Positions 44,701-52,556 of a stretch of DNA of 64,000 bases are shown here, one piece after another; the stretch's first letter is position 1, and each line of letters begins with the position of its first letter. The notes under the pieces were generated by a model that was not told the origin of the DNA, searched no databases, and was given only the letters and a program-made list of their open reading frames with translations. The position numbers were made by a program, and so were the translations under genes. Source of the stretch: Paenibacillus_F chitinolyticus_A (GTDB taxonomy: Bacteria; Bacillota; Bacilli; Paenibacillales; NBRC-103111); NCBI RefSeq assembly GCF_045038035.1, contig NZ_CP173427.1, positions 1,488,001 through 1,552,000 of the forward strand, given 5' to 3'.

Positions 44701-44795
44701 CCGGAAATGAAATAACGCCGTCCGCCGGACGGATTTTGGCGGACGATGCCGCCGTCTTAAGGAAGGAATGGGAGAATAAGCTGTCCGCTCTTTAG
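41709..44795 (+). CDS. Large secreted protein: CBM-like, beta-propeller, Ig-like and FIMAH domains
   Basis: 1028 residues exported by a signal peptide (MHPYKRLISLSLVLALLFTA, cleavage after about TADA). About 40-190 is a carbohydrate-binding-like jelly roll (INAGFEEPVSGTAVPGW to AYVDAVEFAL). About 200-860 contains repeated propeller blades of the form DGSVYLAGTNDGKLYRYSPD and DGKIYGATYPRSKVFEYD. About 865-945 is a Big_2-like Ig fold (SYTSTDPAVASVDGEGTVTA), and about 945-1028 is a FIMAH domain (GSLAGTVAALEKSGELQ to LHQLDNFGKK). AGGAGG is 5 bases before ATG 41709. No catalytic motif is recognised; it may bind polysaccharide at the surface or be an uncharacterised lyase or hydrolase. Its place inside the sugar locus favours work on the external substrate. 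Confidence 0.88.
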   Translation: MHPYKRLISLSLVLALLFTAFYVPSGTADAAEEATYEAIPVINAGFEEPVSGTAVPGWKTVPAAAPAGNATGVTGERAYAGVHSFLLDDNSASQSLALISSAIPVTAGETYRLSARIYVAQTSVRAYIKFFGETGKEVTPSATALANTPGKWEALTLEGKAPEGAVKAEIWFYMGAAGTAKAYVDAVEFALRQIAPEEPLPLHFGAPVDLGEAVKIPLAQAAAYGQDASGRSEQYIAVTGSPAVFYAVDAESGARKFSAPLPGSDVVWAMTTAPDGSVYLAGTNDGKLYRYSPDAKRLDVVGVNPSDKFVWDLKASSDGKIYGATYPRSKVFEYDTASGAFRDLGSMMEGQQYARGLGVTDKYVYAGIGTKAHVIRYDRQTGEKKEIPLPVSGESGTIAEIDIYGGKLFINGGSKLYIVDEETEVLVNTLTYQSKISPPSPFNPDLIYYKLQGELYTYDLKANAAAKVEGIPELPADTAVKKHAWITLKQGEKAGQTVLAGMAAFTDSFFYNPVDGGYSLHFPEVDAQGVSVNALAAGDGDGNIYAGGYQRGLSIFNEASQTYTYTNKAFHQSEGIYPFGGKTYFGTYPGGKVYRYDPALPPEYSEYGAGNPGLYADIGDDQDRPFAMAGGDGKLFIGTFPSYGKLGGALTIVDQTKETDEAVTGAVYETYRNIVENQSIYGLAYRDGKLYGSTSVVGGLGVNPVEKNAKLFVFDVASRKKIKEFTPVIPGLDVPLQTIGELSFGPDGLLWGAVDGTIFAMNPDTYEIVKSRVVYPTTFGSSKYRPFYLRWGQDGLLYTTLGRKLTVVEPATLRSQTLAEGTVNLMTLGLDGSVYYTQGSRLYRLPVLPTEAELLADKSELTRGETARLSVKVTLANSLPANLTGASVSYTSTDPAVASVDGEGTVTAQKAGTAQLGAVVTLHGAVLSTGPLTVRVGVTSGSLAGTVAALEKSGELQAGLAGQLLQAVKQAARHEEAGRYKQALHQLDNFGKKLEKGAGNEITPSAGRILADDAAVLRKEWENKLSAL

Positions 44796-44800
44796 CGGAC
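44783..44800 (+). terminator. Hairpin over the stop codon of the secreted-protein gene
   Basis: GTCCGCT pairs with AGCGGAC and overlaps the TAG at 44793; only a weak T-rich stretch follows (TTTCTCTTTT). Confidence 0.45.
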
Positions 44801-44856
44801 GGCGCTTTCTCTTTTACCGTTTTCATAAATCATAATGCACCTATGGAGGGTTACCG

Positions 44857-46713
44857 ATGAAAACTGCCGTTTTTACCGCAGAGCCGTTAGCAAGAGAGAT
44901 TGTGTCCGGAAGCCGTGTGTTTCCTTTCGAAGCTTTCCCGGCCGGCGGACTGGAAGACTACGATGCCGTCCTGCTGATCGGCTCTTCCCGGATCGACGAC
45001 GAAACCGCCCTGACCCGCGAGCAGTGCGATATCCTGTGGAATTACGTATCCGGCGGGGGAAGGCTGTATGCGGAGCTACTCAGCGCATACGATTTTTCCA
45101 GCTCCCGGCTGCTGGGCTGGAAGCAGGATTTTCCGAAAAGCCGACGCACGATGGAAAAGCTTCGTTACGCCGCGGGAGACGGCGTCCTGCCGGAAGGAAG
45201 CCTGCTGGAGTGGGACGGCGCGATGGCGTACGGATTCGGCGTGGAAGCGGAGAGCAAGCTGGAAATCGGCGCCTACAAAGACACCCGGCAGGCGCTTCGG
45301 GGATCGGGTGCCGGACGGGATTATCCGGGGCTGAGCATACGGAAACTGGGCGAAGGCGCGGTCGTTTACTGCGCGTTCTCGCTCTTCTCCAGCCGTGAGC
45401 CCGCCGCTCTCCGGCCTTATGCGGACTGGTCGGCGGTGATCGGCTCGCTTGCCGCAGAGACCGGCATTCCTTTCAAGGCGCCGGCGCCCGTAATGGAACT
45501 GTCCTGCGGCACGACTGCGGATAAAGCCGTCGAAAACAGCGTGAGCTGGTTTACGGACTCGGGCGTTCTCCCGGAAAAAGACGGCTCCGCGGGCATCCTC
45601 GAAAATATTCATTCCGTAACGGCCCGCTTGTCCTCCGACAGACGCCCGGATTGCCACGCCCATGCCGCGCTGATGTTTTATTTGTACGGCAAAGCTTCCG
45701 GTCAAGCCCGCTGGGAAGAAGCCTCGCATAATCTGCTCGGCTATTTGTTCGAGGCGGGCTACCAGGATATGGACTCCGAATCGGCGACTTACGGTTTTTA
45801 TAAATGGTTCGATTATCCGGGGGATAAGCCCGATCAGATCTTTACGGACGACAACGCCTGGGTGTGCACGGTGCTGCTGTACCTGTACCGCCGTACCGGC
45901 CGCGAAGAATACCGGAGGAGGGGGCTGCTCGTTGCGGAGGGCCTTCTGGCTACCCAGCACGAAAACGGCCTGCGGGCGAACGTTATGACGGGAGCGCAGC
46001 TCCGGGATATGGGCCGGGGGCGTATAGCGGCCGAGCTTAAAGTCAGCCTTAACCCGCATTTCGAAAGCATGGCGCACACGGCTTTTATCCAGGCTTATCT
46101 CGTGACCGGGGAGGCCCGCTACCTGGATACCGCCATGAGGGGGTCGCTTTATATGCTGCGGCATCCGGACGAGCTGGAATTCATGTACAGCCGCACGTCG
46201 GGGCTGACGCGGTTCACGCTTCCGCTCGGCTATTTGGCCAAGCGGGACGAAACCGGTGAAATCGCCGAAGGCTTGCGCGGAATCGCCGATTATTTGCTTA
46301 CTCACCGGCACGAATCCGGCGGCATCGAAGAAGCGGATAATCCCGACCCGGACCGCTTCGGTCTGGAGGATGCCGGCGTCTACATTCATAACGGCGAGGG
46401 CATAGCCGACCAGCTGTACACGAACAATTTCCTGCTTATGAACGCCTGGGAAGCATGGAAGGCGACGGGAGACGAAACTTACCTCGACCTGTACCGGGGG
46501 CTGGAGCGTTTCTTGTGCCGGATTCAGATTTCGAGCGGGGACCCGCGGTTTCACGGAGGCTGGATGCGGGCGCTCGATCTGGAGCGGATGGAGTATTTCG
46601 GCAACAACGGCGATACGGGCTGGGGGCCTTACTGCATCGAAAGCGGCTGGACGACCGCGATAACCGCCGCCGGGCTTCTGCTGGGCATGCTGGACGAAAC
46701 GATTTTTGACTAG
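44857..46713 (+). CDS. Glycosidase-like protein with N-terminal GATase-like and C-terminal toroid domains
   Basis: 618 residues, no signal peptide. Residues 1-200 look like a glutamine-amidotransferase-like fold (YDAVLLIGSSRIDDE, YVSGGGRLYAELL) as in the trimerisation domain of some glycosidases. Residues about 220-610 are rich in Tyr/Trp/His helices typical of an alpha/alpha toroid (six-hairpin) glycosidase: FTDDNAWVCTVLLYLYRR, FESMAHTAFIQAYL and CIESGWTTAITAAG. Asp/Glu candidates for catalysis are present but I cannot assign a GH family. GGAGGG precedes ATG 44857. Neighbours on both sides act on sugars; an intracellular oligosaccharide hydrolase is the best guess. Confidence 0.75.
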   Translation: MKTAVFTAEPLAREIVSGSRVFPFEAFPAGGLEDYDAVLLIGSSRIDDETALTREQCDILWNYVSGGGRLYAELLSAYDFSSSRLLGWKQDFPKSRRTMEKLRYAAGDGVLPEGSLLEWDGAMAYGFGVEAESKLEIGAYKDTRQALRGSGAGRDYPGLSIRKLGEGAVVYCAFSLFSSREPAALRPYADWSAVIGSLAAETGIPFKAPAPVMELSCGTTADKAVENSVSWFTDSGVLPEKDGSAGILENIHSVTARLSSDRRPDCHAHAALMFYLYGKASGQARWEEASHNLLGYLFEAGYQDMDSESATYGFYKWFDYPGDKPDQIFTDDNAWVCTVLLYLYRRTGREEYRRRGLLVAEGLLATQHENGLRANVMTGAQLRDMGRGRIAAELKVSLNPHFESMAHTAFIQAYLVTGEARYLDTAMRGSLYMLRHPDELEFMYSRTSGLTRFTLPLGYLAKRDETGEIAEGLRGIADYLLTHRHESGGIEEADNPDPDRFGLEDAGVYIHNGEGIADQLYTNNFLLMNAWEAWKATGDETYLDLYRGLERFLCRIQISSGDPRFHGGWMRALDLERMEYFGNNGDTGWGPYCIESGWTTAITAAGLLLGMLDETIFD

Positions 46714-46735
46714 AACCGGAACGGGAGAATGCCGC

Positions 46736-48520
46736 ATGAAACTATCGACAATAACGCTGGACGAACTGACGCTGGAGCAGAAAGTCGGGCAACTATTCAC
46801 GTTTTATCATCTTCAGCCCTATTTCTCCGATTTTGCGGAAAAAGCGGTCCGCGACTGGCACGTCGGAGGCTTGTTCCTGGACATGGAAAGCCTGATCGAT
46901 CCCGCACAGGTGCGGGAAATGACGGACGCGATGCAGCGGGCCGCGCGGGAGACGGAAAGCGGCATACCGCTGTTTATAGCGGCCGATTTCGTGGCCGGTG
47001 CGGGCTGCAAGCTCCGAGACGGGGGAGCCGTCCATTTTCCGAAAAATAAAGCGGTCGGCGCCGCCGGAGACGCGTCCTTGGCCTACGAATCGGGACGAAT
47101 CACGGCCCTGGAGTCGCTTGAGCTCGGTGTCAACTTCAATTACAGCCCGGTCGTGGATATCAACAACAATCCGCTTAACCCGGTGATCGGCACGCATTCC
47201 TTCGGAGAGGACGCCGCCCTCGTAACCGAGATGAGCCGTGCCGTTATCCGGGGCATGCAGGAGCACGGGATGATCGCCACGGCGAAGCATTTCCCCGGTC
47301 ACGGAGACACGCGGGTCGATTCGCACCACGATCTGCCGGTTCTGGCGTTCGGCCGGGAACGGCTGGAGAGCTTCGAGCTGGCCCCGTTCCGCGGCGCCAT
47401 CGAAGCCGGGGTGGAAGCCGTCATGGTCGGTCATATCGCCGTACCCGCGTTCGATCCATCCGGGATGCCCGCTTCGCTGTCGCAGGCGATGACGACCGGC
47501 ATTTTGCGGGAGGAACTGGGCTTCGGGGGATTGATCGTGACGGACGGCCTTTCGATGAAAGGCGTCACCTCGCGGTTCAGCCAGGCGGAAGCCTGCGTGC
47601 TGGCGCTGAAAGCGGGAGCCGACGTGCTCCTGGCCCATGCCCTTACGGCCGAGGAGGGCCGGGAAATGGTCGACCGCGTGCTGTCGGCCGTCCGCGGCGG
47701 AGAGATCGGGCAAGCGCGCATCGACGAAGCGGCTGCCCGCGTGCTGAAGCTGAAGGAGAAGTACATAGGCGCCGCTGCCGGCGAAGGGAACGCACCGGGC
47801 GAACCGGCGGCTCTGCTGCACCCGGATTCCGAGCGGGTCAGCCTGGCGATCGCGCGCAAAGCGCTCCGGGACCACGGCGGCTTCGGGCGTCTGCTCGGGT
47901 CTGCGGCCGGTACGGCTGAGCCGGTAAGGGGGACGCGGCCGAATCAAAGCCCCATGACCTTGGGGGCGTCCGGTCCGCTTGGCGGCCCGCCGCAAGGAGA
48001 CGCTTCGCAGGGAGAGCGGCCGGGGGAACTGCCCGGCGCTCAGTCCGGCGCTTCGGGCGCCTCCGTCCGAGGCCGCCGCGGGAGCGTCCGCGAGGGGGCC
48101 GGTGAGGACCGCCGGCTTTTCGCGGACAGCCCCTGGGTGCTGCTCTGCGACGTTCAGCTCGGACTGTTCGCGGACGAGCTGGCGAAGACGGGGGCTGTCC
48201 GCCAGGTGGAGACGCTTGCCTCCTGCCGGGAGCTGCCGGAGAAGCTGCGCGCTTTCGAGCACGGCCGCACGCACGCCGTGCTGGTGGCGCTGACGCACAA
48301 CAAACCGCTGCGCCCCGAGGATTTGGCGCCGCTTCAAGCGGCCGCGGAACAAGCCGGAATGACCGTCGGCCTCGTGCATTTCGGCTCGGGCTACGACCTG
48401 GAGCATCTTAGCGGAATTCCGGCGCTGCTTCTTTACGACAAGGCGCCGAGCCTGCAAATCGCGGCCGCCGAGTTTATCCTTGCCCAACTTGAAAAAGAAA
48501 GGAGCATCAACCATGTCTAA
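46736..48520 (+). CDS. GH3 family beta-N-acetylhexosaminidase-like glycosidase
   Basis: 594 residues, no signal peptide. The NagZ-type signature KHFPGHGDTRVDSHHDLP and the nucleophile Asp in VTDGLSMKGV are intact, and NNPLNPVIGTHSFGED is shared with the nagZ product at 16367. ATG 46736 is 8 bases after GGGAG; an upstream in-frame start lacks an RBS. Between the catalytic domain and the C-terminal Rossmann-like domain lies a Gly/Pro/Arg/Ser-rich stretch (about residues 395-465) that looks like an expanded low-complexity linker. Probably releases a terminal beta-N-acetylhexosamine or related sugar from imported oligosaccharides. Overlaps the next gene by 8 bases. Confidence 0.88.
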   Translation: MKLSTITLDELTLEQKVGQLFTFYHLQPYFSDFAEKAVRDWHVGGLFLDMESLIDPAQVREMTDAMQRAARETESGIPLFIAADFVAGAGCKLRDGGAVHFPKNKAVGAAGDASLAYESGRITALESLELGVNFNYSPVVDINNNPLNPVIGTHSFGEDAALVTEMSRAVIRGMQEHGMIATAKHFPGHGDTRVDSHHDLPVLAFGRERLESFELAPFRGAIEAGVEAVMVGHIAVPAFDPSGMPASLSQAMTTGILREELGFGGLIVTDGLSMKGVTSRFSQAEACVLALKAGADVLLAHALTAEEGREMVDRVLSAVRGGEIGQARIDEAAARVLKLKEKYIGAAAGEGNAPGEPAALLHPDSERVSLAIARKALRDHGGFGRLLGSAAGTAEPVRGTRPNQSPMTLGASGPLGGPPQGDASQGERPGELPGAQSGASGASVRGRRGSVREGAGEDRRLFADSPWVLLCDVQLGLFADELAKTGAVRQVETLASCRELPEKLRAFEHGRTHAVLVALTHNKPLRPEDLAPLQAAAEQAGMTVGLVHFGSGYDLEHLSGIPALLLYDKAPSLQIAAAEFILAQLEKERSINHV

Positions 48521-50093
48521 CCTACTGAGGATGCGGGCGGATCTGATTATCATCGGAGGCGGAACCGGAGGGTGCGCCGCCGCGCTGGCCGCCCTGAAAA
48601 CGGGCAAAACGGTTATCATGACGGAGGAAACCGACTGGATCGGCGGCCAGCTGACGAGTCAGGCCGTTCCTCCGGACGAGCATCCCTGGATCGAAGAGTT
48701 CGGATGCACGCGGAGCTACAGAACGTTCCGGGAGAGCGTCCGCGACTATTACAAGCGCTGCTTTCCACTTGCGGAAAGCGTCGATCGGGACCGCCCTTTC
48801 AATCCCGGCAGAGCTAACGTAAGCGCGATTGCCCATGAGCCGCGGGCCGCTCTTGCCGTACTTAGGGATACCCTGGCCCCTTATATTCACAGCGGCAAGC
48901 TTGAAATTTTGTACGGGTTCCGCATTCAGAGAGCGGACGCAAGCGAAGATACCGTACGTACGCTTACGGTAGTCCGCCCGGAAACCGGGGAAGAGATTGA
49001 GCTGGAGGCGCCTTATTACCTTGACGCGACGGAAGAAGGCGACGTGCTGCCCGTGGCCGGAGTGGACTACGTAACGGGCGCGGAGTCGGCCGCGGACACG
49101 GGGGAGCCGCACGCTTTACAGGGGGATGCGGACCCCGGAGACATGCAGGCTTTTACGTATGTTTTCGCGATGGACCATGTCGAGGGGGAAAACCATACGA
49201 TTTCGAAGCCGGCGCAGTACGAGTTCTGGAAATCGTACAAGGCGGATTTCTGGCCGGATAACCAGCTCAGCTGGGCGGGGCTCGTTCCTCACACGCTGGA
49301 GCCGGTGCGGTACTGCCTTTTTCCGGACGGTAAGTCTTTTTCGCTGTGGAATTACAGGCGGGTGATCGATAAGGAGCAGTTCGCGGAGGGAACGTTCGTC
49401 AGCGACATTACACTCGTCAATTGGCCGGCGAACGACTATTGGCTCGGCTCGATCATTGACGTGTCCCCGGAGGAAAGAACGAAGCATCTGGAAAACGCGA
49501 AACAGCTTAGTCTTTCGCTGCTTTATTGGATGCAGACGGAGGCGCCACGTCCGGACGGAGGCAGGGGCTACCCGGGACTCCGGCTGCGCGGCGATGTCGT
49601 CGGTACGCGCGACGGCCTTGCGAAAAGCCCGTATATCCGCGAATCGCGGAGGATCCGCGCGGAGTTTACGGTGGTGGAGCAGCACCTAAGCCCGGAATTC
49701 CAGGCGGGACCCGCCGCGATGGACTACTTCGATTCGGTCGGCGTCGGCTGTTACCGGATCGACCTGCATCCGAGTACGGCGCTTCGAACGTATATCGACG
49801 TCTCGTCGCTGCCGTTTCAGATCCCGCTGGGAAGCCTGCTGCCCGCGAAAATGAACAACCTTCTGCCGGCCGCCAAAAATATCGGCACGACGCATATCAC
49901 GAACGGCTGCTACCGGCTGCATCCGGTGGAATGGAACATCGGCGAAGCCGCCGGGTATTTGGCCGCCTTCTGTCTGGAGCGCGGGGTGAAACCGCGCGAG
50001 GTGCGTCAGCGGCCGGAGCTTCTGGCAGCGTATCAGGCTGTGCTTGCGGATGCCGGCGTGCAGATGAAGTGGCCGGCGGTTCATGCGGTTTAG
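48513..50093 (+). CDS. FAD-dependent oxidoreductase
   Basis: 526 residues, FAD_oxidored (PF12831-like) family. N-terminal dinucleotide motif LIIIGGGTGGCAAALAALKTG (about 10-30), EETDWIGGQLTSQAVPPDEH close behind, and YYLDATEEGDVLPVAGVDYV in the middle, the usual signature. Members are often found with polysaccharide-degradation genes, and their sugar substrates are mostly unproven. ATG 48513 overlaps the GH3 stop, with AAAGGAG 8 bases upstream; last gene of the 39.5-50.1 kb run. A 373-base gap with its own regulatory signals separates it from the epimerase-aldolase pair. Confidence 0.88.
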   Translation: MSNLLRMRADLIIIGGGTGGCAAALAALKTGKTVIMTEETDWIGGQLTSQAVPPDEHPWIEEFGCTRSYRTFRESVRDYYKRCFPLAESVDRDRPFNPGRANVSAIAHEPRAALAVLRDTLAPYIHSGKLEILYGFRIQRADASEDTVRTLTVVRPETGEEIELEAPYYLDATEEGDVLPVAGVDYVTGAESAADTGEPHALQGDADPGDMQAFTYVFAMDHVEGENHTISKPAQYEFWKSYKADFWPDNQLSWAGLVPHTLEPVRYCLFPDGKSFSLWNYRRVIDKEQFAEGTFVSDITLVNWPANDYWLGSIIDVSPEERTKHLENAKQLSLSLLYWMQTEAPRPDGGRGYPGLRLRGDVVGTRDGLAKSPYIRESRRIRAEFTVVEQHLSPEFQAGPAAMDYFDSVGVGCYRIDLHPSTALRTYIDVSSLPFQIPLGSLLPAKMNNLLPAAKNIGTTHITNGCYRLHPVEWNIGEAAGYLAAFCLERGVKPREVRQRPELLAAYQAVLADAGVQMKWPAVHAV

Positions 50094-50466
50094 CGGCCGA
50101 CAGAGAGAGTTCCCGCAAACCGCGCCCCTTCAAATTCCGGCGGGAACAGGGAAGATATGCGCTCAATTACCGCCCGCCCTAGGATATTTAGACTGTCTGA
50201 AGGATGGTTGTCTCTAATTCAACTGTTCACAAGACACAATCCGAGCGGCTAATAACGAGAGAAATGAACGCGAATTATTCGAATATAACTAGATATATTT
50301 GATTTTCACACGATTTATCGTCTGTTTTGCTTCCTAAAAGGAACTGTTAAGCGCATCCGATTTAGAGACGAATTATCGTATATATTAGACAATTTAAAGA
50401 CCTTGTCTTTATATCGTGCGGCATGAAATACTTGAACTATCTTGGGAAGCAAAAGGGGAGACTTCT
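50094..50466 (+). other. Intergenic region before the epimerase-aldolase pair
   Basis: 373 bases, AT-rich from about 50200. No ORF supported. It contains the inverted repeat at 50387-50408 and probably the promoter of the pair. Confidence 0.6.
50387..50408. promoter_or_regulatory. Operator-like inverted repeat
   Basis: AGACAA and TTGTCT are perfect inverse copies 10 bases apart, 59 bases before ATG 50467. TTGTCT may double as a -35 (AATACT lies 18 bases on), so a bound repressor would block the promoter. GntR- or LacI-type binding is a guess. Confidence 0.45.
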
Positions 50467-51483
50467 ATGAAAACCGTTCAAGAACTGGAAGCAAAACTGG
50501 CGCAGCCGTCCGAGGCGCTTATCAACGATATCGCGAAGCTGGAAGGGGATATTATGCTCCTGGGCATCGGGGGGAAGATGGGACCGAGCCTGGCGAGACT
50601 GGCGATGAATGCCATTAAAGAAGCGGGCGTGGATAAAAAAGTATACGGAGCCTCCCGGTTCTCATCCGGCGGCTTGCGTGAAGAGCTTGAAGCGGACGGG
50701 GTCAAGACGTTTGCAGTGGATCTTCTTGACGACGAACAGCTCCGGGGACTTCCGGATGTGAAAAATATCATCTACATGGCGGGCAACAAATTCGGAACGA
50801 CAGGCAACGAGCATTTTACCTGGGCGATGAATTCGTATTTGCCGGGGCGCGTAGCCGAAAAGTACCGGGATTCGAGAATCGTCGTGTTTTCCACGGGGAA
50901 CGTTTACCCGATCACTCCGGTTCACCAAGGGGGAGCCACGGAAAGCACACCGCCCGCATCCGTCGGGGAATACGGTCAGTCCAGTCTGGGGCGGGAGCGG
51001 GTGTTTACCTACTTTTCGCATAAATATAACATTCCGATGGCGATCTACCGGTTGAATTACGCCATTGATATGCGCTACGGCGTGCTGCTCGAAATCGCCA
51101 AATCCGTCAAAGCGGGCAAGCCGATCGACATTACGATGGGGCACGCGAACGTGATCTGGCAGGGGGACGCGAACGAAATCGCGATCCGCTGTCTGAATCA
51201 TTGCAGCACGCCTCCAGCGGTGTTTAACGTCACGGGACCCGAGACGCTTTCGCTGCGCTGGGTCGCCAATGAATTCGGTAGAAGGCTCGGAGTCGAGCCG
51301 ATCTTCGAAGGAAGCGAGTCGGATACGGCGCTGCTGAGCAATTCATCGAAGGCGAGCCAAACGTTCGGATACCCGAAAGTGTCTGTTCTGCAAATGATCG
51401 ACTGGATTGCGGATTGGGTAGAGGCCGATGGCCATACGTGGAACAAACCGACCCATTTCCAGGAGAGAGAGGGGAAATTCTGA
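50467..51483 (+). CDS. NAD-dependent epimerase/dehydratase family protein
   Basis: 338 residues, extended short-chain dehydrogenase fold. The N-terminal dinucleotide motif is LLGIGGKMGPSLARLA (about 37-52) and FSTGNVYPITP matches the catalytic Ser/Thr strand. The expected YxxxK reads YGQSSLGRE, so the catalytic lysine is replaced by Ser; the tyrosine is kept. This argues for an altered reaction or a non-catalytic or regulatory role. GGGGAG is 6 bases before ATG. Two bases separate it from the DapA-like gene, so the two proteins probably act together on a sugar acid. Confidence 0.85.
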   Translation: MKTVQELEAKLAQPSEALINDIAKLEGDIMLLGIGGKMGPSLARLAMNAIKEAGVDKKVYGASRFSSGGLREELEADGVKTFAVDLLDDEQLRGLPDVKNIIYMAGNKFGTTGNEHFTWAMNSYLPGRVAEKYRDSRIVVFSTGNVYPITPVHQGGATESTPPASVGEYGQSSLGRERVFTYFSHKYNIPMAIYRLNYAIDMRYGVLLEIAKSVKAGKPIDITMGHANVIWQGDANEIAIRCLNHCSTPPAVFNVTGPETLSLRWVANEFGRRLGVEPIFEGSESDTALLSNSSKASQTFGYPKVSVLQMIDWIADWVEADGHTWNKPTHFQEREGKF

Positions 51484-51485
51484 TT

Positions 51486-52556
51486 ATGGCAGCCCGTAAA
51501 AACTTAAGTCCCGACATGCTGGCCGCGCTGCATGACGGCGTGGCGATTCCGGCCCATCCTCTCGCGCTCGACGAGAACAGGCAGTTCGACGAGAAGCATC
51601 AGCGGGCGCTGACCCGTTACTATATCGCATCGGGAGCGGGCGGGATCGCCGTCGGCGTCCATTCCACCCAGTTCGAGATCCGCGACAAGGAGGTCGGCCT
51701 GCTGGAGCCGGTTCTGCGCCTTGCGGCCGAGGAAGTGGAGAAAGCGGAGCTCAGGCGTCCTTTTTTCAAAATCGCGGGAATTTGCGGGCCCACGGAGCAG
51801 GCATCCCGGGAGGCGGAGCTTGCGGTAAAGCTCGGTTATGATATCGGATTACTGAGCATGGGCGGCTTGACAGGGTACGACGAAGCTCAAATTCTGGAGC
51901 GGACCCGCGCCGTCGCCGAGCTTATTCCGGTGTTCGGGTTCTACCTTCAGCCGTCGGTCGGCGGGCGGATTTTCAGCTTTGATTTCTGGAGGCGGTTCGT
52001 GGACATTCCGGGCGTCGTGGCGATCAAAATGGCGCCGTTTAACCGCTACCAGACGATTGACGTCGTACGGGCCGTCTGCTGCTCGGAGCGCAGGGACGAA
52101 ATTGCGCTGTATACGGGCAACGACGACAACATTGTCACGGATTTGCTGACGACTTACCGGTTTCAGGTGAACGGGCAGACGGTAGAGAAAAAAATCGTCG
52201 GCGGCTTGCTGGGGCATTGGGCCGTCTGGACTCATAAAGCGGTAGAACTGCTGGAAGCGGTCAAAAAAGTGCGGGACAACCGCGATATTCCGGCGCACTG
52301 GCTGACGCGGAACCTTGAGGTGACGGACGCGAACGCGGCGTTTTTCGATCCCGCGCATCATTTTGAAGGTTGCATTCCGGGCATCCACGAGGTGCTGCGG
52401 AGGCAGGGTCTTCTGCAGGGCCGCTGGTGCCTCAACCCGAGCGAAGAGCTCTCACCGGGACAAATGGAGGAAATCGACCGCGTTTACAGGGATTATCCGC
52501 ATTTGAACGACGATGCTTTCGTGAAGGAGCACCTTAGTGAGTGGCTCGCGGACTAA
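51486..52556 (+). CDS. Dihydrodipicolinate synthase/aldolase family protein (DapA-like)
   Basis: 356 residues, longer than true DapA (~290). TIM-barrel class I aldolase family. The Schiff-base Lys lies in VVAIKMAPFNRY (about 184-195); ASGAGGIAVGVHSTQFEI replaces the usual GTTGE loop, so it is not the lysine-biosynthesis enzyme. Family members in sugar loci act as 2-keto-3-deoxy sugar acid aldolases or dehydratases. Cotranscribed with the epimerase-like gene; with the hydroxyacid dehydrogenase and FAD oxidoreductase upstream this suggests an oxidative sugar-acid route ending in aldol cleavage. Confidence 0.85.
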   Translation: MAARKNLSPDMLAALHDGVAIPAHPLALDENRQFDEKHQRALTRYYIASGAGGIAVGVHSTQFEIRDKEVGLLEPVLRLAAEEVEKAELRRPFFKIAGICGPTEQASREAELAVKLGYDIGLLSMGGLTGYDEAQILERTRAVAELIPVFGFYLQPSVGGRIFSFDFWRRFVDIPGVVAIKMAPFNRYQTIDVVRAVCCSERRDEIALYTGNDDNIVTDLLTTYRFQVNGQTVEKKIVGGLLGHWAVWTHKAVELLEAVKKVRDNRDIPAHWLTRNLEVTDANAAFFDPAHHFEGCIPGIHEVLRRQGLLQGRWCLNPSEELSPGQMEEIDRVYRDYPHLNDDAFVKEHLSEWLAD

